A DNA stretch of 30,806 nt from Cuniculiplasma sp052315315 (GCA_052315315.1 JBLSDE010000020.1:1-30806); one strand, 5' to 3'. Positions 1-8,677 are shown, counted from the stretch's first letter. Numbers and translations: made by a program. The notes: generated by a model not told the origin, from the letters alone.

Positions 1-2
1 CC

Positions 3-59
3 CAGGACGAACGTGGTATCAATGCCATGAAAATCCTGGGAATAGAAAATATGAATTAG
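3..59 (+). pseudogene. Possible C-terminal tail of a TnpB/OrfB-type transposase (partial at window edge)
   Basis: Only the last 18 codons lie in the window. The frame from position 3 reads QDERGINAMKILGIENMN and then stops. The DERGINAMKIL segment resembles the last RuvC motif of TnpB proteins (usually D-R-D-x-N-A-x-x-N-I-L). About 40 nt after the stop lies CCACTGGGAAGTTCAATT (98-115), which resembles the right-end/omega-RNA end of many IS605-family elements. All three frames are open over this short stretch, so the reading frame is not certain. The gene may be intact upstream of the window. An unrelated gene tail is equally possible on this evidence. Confidence 0.3.
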
Positions 60-224
60 CACCCTAAACTTGAATTACATTACAAACTGGAATAGAGCCA
101 CTGGGAAGTTCAATTAAAAATTAACCATGTAAAGTCACGATAACATGCTGATTCTACAACAGTAAGTTAAATAGCATTGCAAACAAATGCAAAAACATAA
201 AATCATTATGCACTATCATGAGTT

Positions 225-3200
225 ATGTCTCCCTGGTCAGAAGAAGAGTATAAGGAAAATATTAAGGCTAAGGTGGAGGAATGCTACCGTATAGGTATAG
301 AGGCCAGATCCAGAGGCAAAGATGTAACGGAAAGAGTTGAAATCCCTTTAGCCAACGATATGGCTGACCGTGTTGAGGAACTTCTTGGAATCAAGGGAAT
401 AGGAAAAGAGATAAGAGAACTTTCACAGAAAATGTCAAGGGAAGAGGTTTCTCTTGAAATGGCTAAAAAAATTGCCGCAAAATTTGCAGATCAGGGAAAG
501 GAGATGGCTCTTGACAAGGCCATAAGAGCTGGATTGGCTATTTTAACTGAGGGTATTTTGGTAGCGCCACTTGAAGGTATATCTCAGGTGAATATAGGTA
601 AAAACAGCGACGGTTCCGATTATGTATCAATAGTATATGCAGGACCCATAAGAGGTGCCGGAGGAACAGCCCAGGCGTTGAGTGTTCTTATTGGAGACAT
701 CGTTAGGAGAGAACTTAAAATAGGAAAATTTAAGGCAACAGAGGATGAGATTGAAAGATATATAGAAGAAATACAGGCATATAACAGAGTGAAGCACCTC
801 CAATATCTACCAGATAGCGAAGAAATAAGAAGGGTGATGGTAAATTGTCCCGTTTGTATTGACGGTGAAGGTAGTGAAGACGAAGAAATTTCAGGTCACA
901 GAGACATGGAGAGAATTAAGACCAACAAGATCAGGGGAGGAATGTGCCTTGTTCTCTGTGAAGGACTACTTCAAAAATCCAAAAAAGTTCTAAAACACAC
1001 TGCGGCTTTGGGCATAGATGACTGGAATTTTTTAAACGAGAGTGGTAAATCAAACTCTTCTGGTGGCGATAAAAAGGCCTTAAAATTTTTGAGCGATCTT
1101 GTTGCAGGTAGGCCAGTGTTTTCACATCCAAATAGACCAGGTGGTTTCAGATTAAGATACGGAAGATCAAGACTTTCCGGACTTGCCGCTGCATCCATAC
1201 ATCCTGCGACAATGATCGTATTGAGAGATTTTATAGCCACAGGAAGTCAGATAAAGGTTGAAATGCCTGGAAAAGCAGCGGCCATAACCCCCTGCGACGA
1301 GATTGAGGGACCAATGGTACTCCTTGAGGATGGAACGCATATGATCGTGAGATCAGAAAAAGATGCAAAAAATGTGAGAGACAAAATAAAAGAAATAACA
1401 GATCTTGGTGAAATTCTGATCTCTTACGGTGATTTTCTTGAAAATAACCATGTACTTGAAAAAAGCCCGTTCAGCGTGGAATACTGGAATCTGTTGGCAA
1501 TGAAGAGTGGAGTACCTGAAAATCTAATGGCACCGAAGAATGCCATTCAGGCATTCCAGATTGCAAAGACATATTCTGTGCCACTTCACCCTAAGTTTAA
1601 CTATTTCTGGCATGATTTGACTATTGAAGAAATTGATATATTTGCAGCATACATGAGGGAAGAGATAGAATCTGGAAGGTATCCGGAGATAAAAGAAAAG
1701 GAGGATATCAGAGAATTTCTGATAAGACTTGGAGTTGAGTTTTCAACTAAAGATGGGTACATTACACTGAAGGACAACGGGATTCTGGAACTAATGTTTA
1801 AGAACTTTGAAAAAACCAATTTTAATGGAAACACCGTCGATTATCTGATGAAAATTACTGGAATAGAGATAAGAGAAAGATCACCTGTGAGAGTTGGTGC
1901 CAGGCTTGGGAGACCTGAAAAGGCCGGCGACCGAAAGATGAAGCCAAAGGTTCATGGGCTATTTCCCATTGAAAACATGGGAGGAGCAAGAAGGTCTGTA
2001 CTGGATGCTGTTTCAAAGACAGATGGAAAATACAGCGTCGAAATTAATCTCAGAGAGTGCATGAATTGCGCAACCGTATCTCCTGAGATAATCTGTCCAA
2101 GTTGCGGTGGCAGGACAAAGAGTCAAAATAAATACAAGAGGGTCGACGTAAATTTAAAGGAAATTTTTGAAAGAGCACTTTCAAGGATTGAGATTGACCA
2201 GAAAAGTCTGAAGGAAGTCAAATGCGTTAAGAAACTGATGTCCAGAGGGAGGGTGGCTGAACCTTTGGAAAAAGGTATATTAAGGGCATATTATGATATA
2301 TCTGTAAACAAGGATGGTACATGCAGATATGATATGAGTGATGTTCCAGTAACTCATTTTTTATCCAGTGAAATAAGGCTCCCAGATAAAAAAGCGATTG
2401 AACTGGGATATGAACCTGGGATGAATGAAATCTTTACACAGGATCTCATAATACCATGGGATAGTGCAGAATATCTCTTCCGAGTTTCAAAATTTGTTGA
2501 TGAACTTCTCGTGAAATATTATGGTATGGAGCCCTATTACAGATGCGAAAACCCAGAGGATCTGATAGGTCACATAGTGATAGGACTTGCCCCTCATACA
2601 TCGGGAGGCATAGCAGGAAGAATAATTGGATTTTCAAATGTTAATGCAGGATATGCCCATCCATTTTATCACGCAGCCAAGAGGAGAAATTGTGACGGCG
2701 ATGAGGATTCAATAATGCTTTTGATGGATGGGTTGCTCAATTTCTCCAGAGATTTTCTTCCTTCAACCACCGGGGGTCTGATGGATGCCCCACTTGTCAT
2801 GACTCTTCTTCTGAAACCTGACGAAGTCGATAAGGAGGCATTAAATGTGGACAGTTTGGCCAAATATCCCCTGGAATTTTATCTTGCAACTGAGAGGAAT
2901 GCAAAACCCTCTGAAATAGAAGAGATAATGAGGCCTGTAAAGTATCTCATTGAGGAAACGGGGTCTGCCCGGGGCATAAATTTCATGTTTTCAACATCGG
3001 ACATAAATGGCGGTGTCCTCTTATCTTCATACAAAACTCTGGTTACAATGGGTGACAAGATCAAAAATCAACTGGAACTCGCAAGGATAATAAGAGCTGT
3101 GGATGAAAATGACGTTGCAGGTAGACTCATAAATTCACACTTTTTGCCAGACATGTTCGGAAATTTCAGAGGATTCTTCTCGCAGGAATTCAGATGCACA

Positions 3201-3476
3201 AAGTGTAACACCAAATTCAGAAGAATCCCACTTTCTGGGAAATGCTATAAATGCGGCCAAAATAGTATTACACTGACAATACATAGGGGTGGCATAGTGA
3301 AATATATGGAAGAAACAAGAAAAATAGTGTCCAGTTTTCAATTAGATGAAGCCCTGAAATTCAGGATTGAGAATCTCTTCAGAACTATTGAAACATCCTT
3401 TAATTTTCCCGAAAAGGAGAATGAGGAGACAAATTCCCTTGATCTTTTCCAGGAAGAGGAGGAGATCGACGCATGA
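225..3476 (+). CDS. polC: DNA polymerase II (PolD) large catalytic subunit DP2
   Basis: This is the catalytic subunit of the archaeal replicative D-family polymerase, which pairs with the DP1 exonuclease subunit (not in this window). The 1083-residue length fits the family, and the reading frame has no intein. The catalytic aspartates are visible in R-R-N-C-D-G-D-E-D around residues 820-828 (D824 and D826). Two Cys4 zinc sites are present: C612/C615/C624/C627 and C991/C994/C1007/C1010. An N-terminal conserved GxGGTAQALSV block lies near residue 145. The acidic C-terminus (SLDLFQEEEE) could be a weak PCNA-interacting peptide, but this is an inference. ATG 225 is the only plausible start; no strong Shine-Dalgarno is seen. 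The stop overlaps the start of the next gene (ATGA), so the two are co-translated. Confidence 0.97.
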   Translation: MSPWSEEEYKENIKAKVEECYRIGIEARSRGKDVTERVEIPLANDMADRVEELLGIKGIGKEIRELSQKMSREEVSLEMAKKIAAKFADQGKEMALDKAIRAGLAILTEGILVAPLEGISQVNIGKNSDGSDYVSIVYAGPIRGAGGTAQALSVLIGDIVRRELKIGKFKATEDEIERYIEEIQAYNRVKHLQYLPDSEEIRRVMVNCPVCIDGEGSEDEEISGHRDMERIKTNKIRGGMCLVLCEGLLQKSKKVLKHTAALGIDDWNFLNESGKSNSSGGDKKALKFLSDLVAGRPVFSHPNRPGGFRLRYGRSRLSGLAAASIHPATMIVLRDFIATGSQIKVEMPGKAAAITPCDEIEGPMVLLEDGTHMIVRSEKDAKNVRDKIKEITDLGEILISYGDFLENNHVLEKSPFSVEYWNLLAMKSGVPENLMAPKNAIQAFQIAKTYSVPLHPKFNYFWHDLTIEEIDIFAAYMREEIESGRYPEIKEKEDIREFLIRLGVEFSTKDGYITLKDNGILELMFKNFEKTNFNGNTVDYLMKITGIEIRERSPVRVGARLGRPEKAGDRKMKPKVHGLFPIENMGGARRSVLDAVSKTDGKYSVEINLRECMNCATVSPEIICPSCGGRTKSQNKYKRVDVNLKEIFERALSRIEIDQKSLKEVKCVKKLMSRGRVAEPLEKGILRAYYDISVNKDGTCRYDMSDVPVTHFLSSEIRLPDKKAIELGYEPGMNEIFTQDLIIPWDSAEYLFRVSKFVDELLVKYYGMEPYYRCENPEDLIGHIVIGLAPHTSGGIAGRIIGFSNVNAGYAHPFYHAAKRRNCDGDEDSIMLLMDGLLNFSRDFLPSTTGGLMDAPLVMTLLLKPDEVDKEALNVDSLAKYPLEFYLATERNAKPSEIEEIMRPVKYLIEETGSARGINFMFSTSDINGGVLLSSYKTLVTMGDKIKNQLELARIIRAVDENDVAGRLINSHFLPDMFGNFRGFFSQEFRCTKCNTKFRRIPLSGKCYKCGQNSITLTIHRGGIVKYMEETRKIVSSFQLDEALKFRIENLFRTIETSFNFPEKENEETNSLDLFQEEEEIDA

Positions 3477-4276
3477 AGGGAGCCATATTTGTTACAGGTC
3501 CAGCTGGAACTGGAAAATCTTCATTATGCGGTGCAATGAAGGAGTGGTTCACCCTCAATGGGATGGATTCAGCAATAGTGAACCTTGATCCTGGTTCTGA
3601 ATTTATACCCTATGAAGCTGATATTGATATAAGAGAGTGGATAGTGATTTCAAGCATCATGAGTGAATTCAATCTGGGCCCAAACGGAGCCCAGATAGTG
3701 GCTGCTGATCTCATAATAGAGCAGATAGACAGAATTAAAGAATCACTTGAAGAACTTGACGATTATTATATCATTTTTGATACTCCTGGCCAGATAGAAC
3801 TATTTACCTTAAGAACCTCATCACCAATTCTGGTGGATGCCCTTGGAGGAAAGAAGTCGATGCTGGCCTTTGTTGCAGATGCTGCTGTTTCCTCTTCAGC
3901 CTCTGGTCATATTTCGCAAAAGTTGATCTACGCATCTGTTCTTACAAGGTTTTTCAAACCAACCCTCTTTGTGATGAACAAGAAAGACCTTATAGATGAA
4001 GGATCACTGAATAGAATTCTGGAATGGGAAAGCGAACCAGAAAGCCTCATAGATGACTTCATGATAGAAAAGGGTGAGATGAGAAAGGACTACTTCTATA
4101 ATGTACTGAATGCATTCAATGAAAGCGGATTGAGTACAAAGGTTATTCCAGTATCCTCAAAAAATATGGAAGGGCTTGAGGATATTTACTCTGAAATGTC
4201 TCTGTTTTTAAGCGGTGGGGAGGATGAAGATACTCTTTATCGTGAAGAAAACTATGACAATGATGATGAAGAATAG
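3473..4276 (+). CDS. GPN-loop GTPase
   Basis: This is a SIMIBI-class GTPase of the GPN family. Archaeal and eukaryotic members form dimers; the eukaryotic ones help assemble RNA polymerase. Visible motifs are the P-loop G-P-A-G-T-G-K-S-S (residues 9-17), the diagnostic Gly-Pro-Asn at 69-71 (LGPNGAQ), the G3 motif D-T-P-G-Q (103-107) and the G4 motif N-K-K-D (169-172). At 267 residues it has the normal family length, with an acidic tail ending in D-N-D-D-E-E. It begins inside the stop region of the PolD gene (4-nt ATGA overlap), implying translational coupling. The ATP/GTP type and family are clear; the exact cellular role in archaea is not established. Confidence 0.95.
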   Translation: MKGAIFVTGPAGTGKSSLCGAMKEWFTLNGMDSAIVNLDPGSEFIPYEADIDIREWIVISSIMSEFNLGPNGAQIVAADLIIEQIDRIKESLEELDDYYIIFDTPGQIELFTLRTSSPILVDALGGKKSMLAFVADAAVSSSASGHISQKLIYASVLTRFFKPTLFVMNKKDLIDEGSLNRILEWESEPESLIDDFMIEKGEMRKDYFYNVLNAFNESGLSTKVIPVSSKNMEGLEDIYSEMSLFLSGGEDEDTLYREENYDNDDEE

Positions 4277-4317
4277 AAACATATATAAGAAAATTATCTA
4301 TTTCTTTCTGAAAATAC

Positions 4318-4671
4318 ATGCCGGTTAAGGGCGAAAACATAGCTGAGGAGAAAATAATAAGAGGCATACTTAGTCTGTACATTTTAAGGGAAATACTTAT
4401 TTCGCCGTGTCATGGATATGACTTACAGCAGAAGATAGAGAGTAAGGCCGGAATAGAACTACCTCCTGGAACCATATATGTTCTCCTCAAGAATCTCAGA
4501 GAAAGAGGATTCCTGTCCATTGATAAGGAAATTAACGAACGCGGGCAAGAAATCCTGATTTATTCCTTAACTGATGAAGGGATGACTTTCTTGAAAAACC
4601 ATTATAAGGCGCTGAAAATAGCAAGAAGTATGATTGATGATCTTCTCATGGTAATGGAGAAACTTCAATAG
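4318..4671 (+). CDS. PadR-family transcriptional regulator
   Basis: The 117-residue protein has the PadR winged helix-turn-helix. Its features are I-L-x-x-I-L-I-S-P-C-H-G-Y-D-L near residues 20-37, P-P-G-T-I-Y-V-L-L-K-N-L with the recognition helix near 50-63, and the wing G-F-L-S-I-D-K with E-I-L-I-Y-S-L-T-D-E-G following. It matches the short PadR-s1 type with one C-terminal dimerization helix. PadR proteins are usually repressors that sense phenolic or other small hydrophobic compounds, often next to the transporter they control. Here a solute-binding-like protein and an MFS transporter follow in the same direction, so they are candidate targets (inference). An AT-rich TATA-like run (CATATATAAG) lies about 30 nt before ATG 4318. 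Confidence 0.85.
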   Translation: MPVKGENIAEEKIIRGILSLYILREILISPCHGYDLQQKIESKAGIELPPGTIYVLLKNLRERGFLSIDKEINERGQEILIYSLTDEGMTFLKNHYKALKIARSMIDDLLMVMEKLQ

Positions 4672-4677
4672 ATAAAT

Positions 4678-4690
4678 TATTTATATATAA
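4678..4690 (+). promoter_or_regulatory. TATA box before the DUF3834-like gene
   Basis: A TATA-box-like run (TATTTATATATAA) is centred about 22-24 nt before ATG 4706. This spacing would place transcription initiation at or next to the start codon, i.e. a leaderless mRNA, as is common in Thermoplasmatales. It also suggests that this gene and the following transporter can be transcribed separately from the PadR gene. Confidence 0.5.
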
Positions 4691-4705
4691 TTAAGATACC
4701 CAAGT

Positions 4706-5371
4706 ATGCCTATAAAAGTAATTGCAGCTCCAGGACCAGTATGCTTTCCGTTGATCGCTTCAGGAAGCGATAAGTTCAACATAAGTTTTGCAAAGGATGG
4801 GGATGCTCCCATAATATTGGATTCATCGGTTGGTCTTATGAAGAGAGGTATACCAATAGACCTCGTCCTTCTTAGCGGTTTAAGTGTTGTAACTCCTGAG
4901 TTTGGAAAGAAAATGGCCCTTTGGAGAAAGGGTAGCGCCAACGATTATATTGCAAGGGCAATTATTAGAAGAGAGAAACTCCCAACCCAACTTGTATATG
5001 TGGACAACCAACAGGATATTCAAAACCTAATGGCAAAGGGAGAGGTTGACAGCGCAATAGTTCCCGTAAGTTCAGGTCAAAAGGGAACACTTCTAGAGGA
5101 CAGGGCTTTAAAGGCAGGTCTGTATATACCGGGAAGCTGTTCGGCAAAGGTTCCGGATGAATACCTAAATGAGTTTTTGGAAGCTTACAATGAAGGCCTG
5201 AAAAGGTTCAGAGAAAAACCAGAGGAGACGGCTAAGTACGTCAATTCGGTTTTACCCAATAAATTTCCAGATGAGTTTGTTCACGGGATAATTCTTAAAA
5301 TGAAACCAGTTCTGGAAAAACCCGATGATTATAAAGAGATAAGGACGGAAATTTTAAATGAAAGACTCTAA
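4706..5371 (+). CDS. DUF3834-like protein, resembles periplasmic-type solute-binding proteins
   Basis: The 221-residue protein starts directly with I-K-V-I-A-A-P-G-P-V-C-F-P and has no signal peptide or membrane segment. Its pattern resembles the type-2 periplasmic binding fold: an N-terminal substrate loop, a central D-S-A-I-V-P-V-S-S-G, then P-G-S-C-S-A-K-V-P-D-E-Y-L and a C-terminal helical part. I recognise this as the DUF3834-type family of Thermoplasma-group archaea, which has been described as related to solute-binding lipoproteins. Without a signal it probably acts in the cytoplasm as a sensor or small-molecule-binding protein. The gene overlaps the MFS transporter downstream by 14 nt. 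The ligand is unknown. Confidence 0.65.
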   Translation: MPIKVIAAPGPVCFPLIASGSDKFNISFAKDGDAPIILDSSVGLMKRGIPIDLVLLSGLSVVTPEFGKKMALWRKGSANDYIARAIIRREKLPTQLVYVDNQQDIQNLMAKGEVDSAIVPVSSGQKGTLLEDRALKAGLYIPGSCSAKVPDEYLNEFLEAYNEGLKRFREKPEETAKYVNSVLPNKFPDEFVHGIILKMKPVLEKPDDYKEIRTEILNERL

Positions 5372-6548
5372 ATCACAAATTCCCTCATTATTATCAGTAA
5401 TTGCAGTAATTCTCTCAATGACCTTCGCGGTTCGTGCAAGTAATAATATGTTTGTTACCTCGACCCCGCTTCTTGCCAAATACATATTTGATTATTCGAA
5501 GTTTGAGGTCGGGATGCTTGCAGCCTTCACAGCACTCACAATGTTTATAATGAGCACTTTCCTGAATGCTCCTCTTGAGTCCGAAAGAAGGAGAAAATTG
5601 TTCATAGGATCCTCTCTTGTTTATGCCATAATATTTCCATTTTTTGCCTTTTCCAACGCATACACCCTATGGATCGTAATGGCAATTGCAGGTTTCACAC
5701 TGGGTTCCATAATGCCCAACATAATTACATCAGCCAGTCTTTTCAAGGAAAGAAAGGTTAGGGAGAGAATTCTTTCTCTTTATACACTTACACTCAGTTT
5801 ATCACTTATAATGGGGCCCTTCATAGAGGGCGAAATATTAAATTATGTCTCCCTTCAACAGTCATTTTTGTTTTTTTCCATATTCCCAGTTGTGGCATTC
5901 TTCGATTCCCTGTTCATAAAATTTCCTGAGGAGAAGAGGAAAGATAGCGCCGAAATTAACCCTTCTGTGAATGTTTCTGTGGTCAAAAACAACGGTTTCA
6001 TTATTGCCCTTCTCAATATACTAACATACAATGTTCCCTTCGCCATTCTGACCACATATGGTGGTCTATTCGGCAAATCAGATTTTGGTCTTCAATATTC
6101 CACAATAAACCTAACATTCAGTGCTTTCTTTCTCACCTCATTCCTGTCCAGGCTTGTTTTCACTTTTCTTGCACCTCAAAAACTTGCCCCTCTCATGATA
6201 ATTTCTGTTTCCTTAACAATGATTGGTCTAATCGTATTATCCACTTCCCATGTCTATTTTATATACCTTCTGGCCTTTCTAATTCTGGGAATTCCTCACG
6301 GTTTCACCTATCCCATTTCTGTTATGAGTATAACAAGATCATTTTCACCGGAAACAAGGAATGCAGCAAACAGTTACTTTTTCTCAATTATGATGGCCAT
6401 AGGTGTTGCAATGCCATTCATCAGTGGAGAGGTTGTAACTCTCCTTGGTTATAGAAACACTTTTCTCGTAATTGTGCCAGTTGTTGTAGTAGTATTCATA
6501 GCACTGCTCTACTTTGTCAGGAAGGGGATTTCCAGGCCTAATAACTGA
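5358..6548 (+). CDS. Major facilitator superfamily (MFS) transporter
   Basis: The 396-residue protein has about 12 hydrophobic segments arranged as two six-helix halves. A charged central cytoplasmic loop around residues 190-210 (KFPEEKRKDSAEIN) separates them. The MFS loop 2-3 region carries L-E-S-E-R-R-R-K-L-F, corresponding to the conserved charged motif A. No residues identify the substrate. It begins inside the end of the DUF3834-like gene (14-nt overlap), so the two are co-translated. The neighbouring PadR gene suggests regulated efflux or uptake of a small organic compound. ATG 5358 gives a normal N-terminus with the first helix starting near residue 9. Confidence 0.88.
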   Translation: MKDSKSQIPSLLSVIAVILSMTFAVRASNNMFVTSTPLLAKYIFDYSKFEVGMLAAFTALTMFIMSTFLNAPLESERRRKLFIGSSLVYAIIFPFFAFSNAYTLWIVMAIAGFTLGSIMPNIITSASLFKERKVRERILSLYTLTLSLSLIMGPFIEGEILNYVSLQQSFLFFSIFPVVAFFDSLFIKFPEEKRKDSAEINPSVNVSVVKNNGFIIALLNILTYNVPFAILTTYGGLFGKSDFGLQYSTINLTFSAFFLTSFLSRLVFTFLAPQKLAPLMIISVSLTMIGLIVLSTSHVYFIYLLAFLILGIPHGFTYPISVMSITRSFSPETRNAANSYFFSIMMAIGVAMPFISGEVVTLLGYRNTFLVIVPVVVVVFIALLYFVRKGISRPNN

Positions 6549-6674
6549 TTTTGATAAATCTTTACATCTTTTATTTATATCTCTAAGTAATTGATAATTA
6601 TTATAATTTAATAGTCATTTTTAAAAGACCAAAACATTTTTTAAAGACGCTGTAAATACAGAATTGGTGAAAAA

Positions 6675-7292
6675 ATGGTAGAAAAATGGGAAAAGAAAAA
6701 TCAATTTAAGCCTAAGGGGCTGGATGGTATATCGGATCAGCAGATAGATTATCATTTTGAAACACACTACAACGGCTACGTTACCAAATTAAATGAAATC
6801 TGGGAGAGACTCCCCAACGCAGACAGAAGCAAGGCAAACCAGAATTACAGCGAATTCAGGGAACTTAAACTTGAGGAGACTTTTAACTACGATGGCTCAC
6901 TTCTTCATGAAATATATTTCGAGAGTCTTAAAAAGGACGGAGAAAAGAACCTTTCACCTGAACTGAAAAAGAAAATTGAAGAGGACTTTGGCTCCTATGA
7001 AAAGTGGGTGGAAGACTTCAAGGCAACAGGAACGGCATTCAGAGGGTGGGCTCTCCTTGTATATGACCTCAATACAGGTAAGTTGAGAAATATAGGTGCA
7101 GATGTCCACAACACAAACGGAATATGGAACGCCATAGTGGTGCTTGCTCTGGATGTTTATGAGCACGCATATTATGTTGATTATGGTGCAAAGAGAGCCC
7201 CATATCTGGACGCGTTTATGAAAAACGTGGACTGGAAATCTGTGAATCTGAGATTTGAGAAGGCACACAAAGCATATCTTGCCTTCAAATAG
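6675..7292 (+). CDS. sod: Superoxide dismutase, Fe/Mn family
   Basis: It converts superoxide to oxygen and hydrogen peroxide in the cytoplasm. The 205-residue length is normal. The four metal ligands can be assigned as H27 (D-Y-H-F-E-T-H-Y), H78 (S-L-L-H-E-I-Y-F), and D160 with H164 (L-D-V-Y-E-H-A-Y-Y-V-D-Y). The second-shell region before D160 (V-H-N-T-N-G-I-W-N-A-I) does not clearly match the Fe- or Mn-specific patterns, so metal preference cannot be read. GGTG lies 7 nt before ATG 6675, and a TTTTTTAAAG promoter-like box lies about 35 nt upstream. The gene is convergent with the NRAMP-related transporter (20-nt gap), placing it beside a metal uptake unit. Confidence 0.95.
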   Translation: MVEKWEKKNQFKPKGLDGISDQQIDYHFETHYNGYVTKLNEIWERLPNADRSKANQNYSEFRELKLEETFNYDGSLLHEIYFESLKKDGEKNLSPELKKKIEEDFGSYEKWVEDFKATGTAFRGWALLVYDLNTGKLRNIGADVHNTNGIWNAIVVLALDVYEHAYYVDYGAKRAPYLDAFMKNVDWKSVNLRFEKAHKAYLAFK

Positions 7293-7312
7293 TCCTTCTT
7301 TTTATATTGAAT

Positions 7313-8506
7313 TTAAATAAGAATTGACAAAATTCCAAAGGAAACCATTATTGTGAGAGTTATCCAGTAGATTGCCGCTGAAAATGGACCGTAGGCATAT
7401 TTGCCCATTATTCTCTTATCTGTGACCAGAAGGCCTCCCATAATTCCTGGGAGTATCAAAACCAGAGGACTCAGAGACATAAGTTCAAGAACAAAACCCA
7501 CAATGGATTGAAGATGGGAAATTACCAAGGTAAGGATAAGAGCAGGCAAGGATTCAGCAATGTAAAGAATCACCATATTTTTCTGATTATATTTATCAAG
7601 GGACTCGAGAGTTCCCCATGAACTCCCAAGTGATATTGTAACAAGGGCTAGAAAACCAGCCATTATAAGGCCGAAGCCAAAAAATATGTGTGAATAGGGC
7701 CCGGCAATCGTTAAAAGATTCTGGGAAAGAGTCACGGGATTGAGCACACCAATATTCTTCTTAATACCAGTAGATCCTATTTCTATTATCACCATTATAA
7801 GTTCCGAGAAGAATGCTCCGGCAAGTGTCTCCTTCCTGGACCATTTTATTCTGTCTTCTATTTTCATTTTTAAACGCACATATTTGTATGATGTTGCTGA
7901 ACTTTGATAAAACAGCATAAAAGGCATAATGACTGCACCCACATTGGCTGCAAGAAAGAATACATAATTATGGGATGTGGAAAAGTAGAATAATGAACTT
8001 ATTCCACCATCAGTTCTTACACCACGCAATAACATCTCACCAAGAAAGGCCACGGGCAAAAGGAAAGACACCAATAAAAGAGGCTTTTCTATAATTTTAT
8101 ACTCCTTCAGAAGTAGTATAAGGAGGTGTACTAGAAAGATTGAGGGCAGAGATATGTATAGAGGAATGCCTATTATAAGGGCTCCTGTGCCAATTCCGGC
8201 GTATTCAATTACATATGTGAATATATCAATCCCGAACATGGGAAAGGATGAAATTACGGCAATTCTCTTTGAAAATTGCATTCTCATAAGGTCTCCAAAT
8301 CCATATCCCTGAACAGTAGATCCGATTCTACCCATGGCATCCTGAATTATGAAAAGTGGAATTGAAAGGATCAGGAGAAAAAATATCAACCCATACCCAT
8401 AGATCTCACCGTTCGTCACTGCGGTTATTACGCTTGATGCATCTACATCTGCCATCATGATTACCCAGGCAGGGCCAAAAAGCAGTAATGCATCATGAAA
8501 TTTCAT
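7313..8506 (-). CDS. NRAMP-related divalent metal transporter, variant motif
   Basis: The 397-residue membrane protein has about 11 hydrophobic segments and the NRAMP-type opening G-P-A-W near residue 11. The canonical first-helix Asp-Pro-Gly-Asn is replaced by D20-V-D22-A-S-S (A-D-V-D-A-S-S-V-I-T-A). In helix 6 the canonical Met-Pro-His is M194-P-F196. It therefore belongs to the divergent NRAMP-related group rather than to classical Mn/Fe transporters, and its substrate may differ. It lies downstream of a DtxR-family gene on the same strand. A perfect inverted repeat sits only 3 nt before its ATG, so metal-dependent repression is likely. The adjacent superoxide dismutase suggests Mn or Fe. 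Confidence 0.85.
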   Translation of the reverse strand: MKFHDALLLFGPAWVIMMADVDASSVITAVTNGEIYGYGLIFFLLILSIPLFIIQDAMGRIGSTVQGYGFGDLMRMQFSKRIAVISSFPMFGIDIFTYVIEYAGIGTGALIIGIPLYISLPSIFLVHLLILLLKEYKIIEKPLLLVSFLLPVAFLGEMLLRGVRTDGGISSLFYFSTSHNYVFFLAANVGAVIMPFMLFYQSSATSYKYVRLKMKIEDRIKWSRKETLAGAFFSELIMVIIEIGSTGIKKNIGVLNPVTLSQNLLTIAGPYSHIFFGFGLIMAGFLALVTISLGSSWGTLESLDKYNQKNMVILYIAESLPALILTLVISHLQSIVGFVLELMSLSPLVLILPGIMGGLLVTDKRIMGKYAYGPFSAAIYWITLTIMVSFGILSILI

Positions 8507-8509
8507 TTT

Positions 8510-8535
8510 ATTATGTAAGGTATTCCTTACATAAT
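8510..8535. promoter_or_regulatory. Perfect 11-bp inverted repeat, probable DtxR-family operator
   Basis: Arms ATTATGTAAGG and CCTTACATAAT are separated by TATT. The repeat sits between the DtxR-family gene and the NRAMP-related gene, ending 3 nt before the latter's ATG. The inner TAAGG/CCTTA pattern is similar in style to DtxR/IdeR boxes (TTAGG/CCTAA type). A partial second copy of the core (GGTAAGGAGAACC) follows at 8545-8557, hinting at a second binding site. Its position would cover the transcription start of a leaderless mRNA. Function is inferred from position and symmetry. Confidence 0.7.
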
Positions 8536-8677
8536 TATATTTCGGTAAGGAGAACCATACATGTTATCAGATAATAGGAAAACAAAAATTTCATGGTTAT
8601 TATGAAAATCAAATATATATGTAACCTTCAAATTCCAATATTTGCAGTTTCTAATTGATCGCAATAACTGTATATTT

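Noticed and set aside
225..3476. Intein in the PolD large subunit
   Set aside because: The frame is continuous at normal length and the catalytic region around residues 820-828 is uninterrupted.
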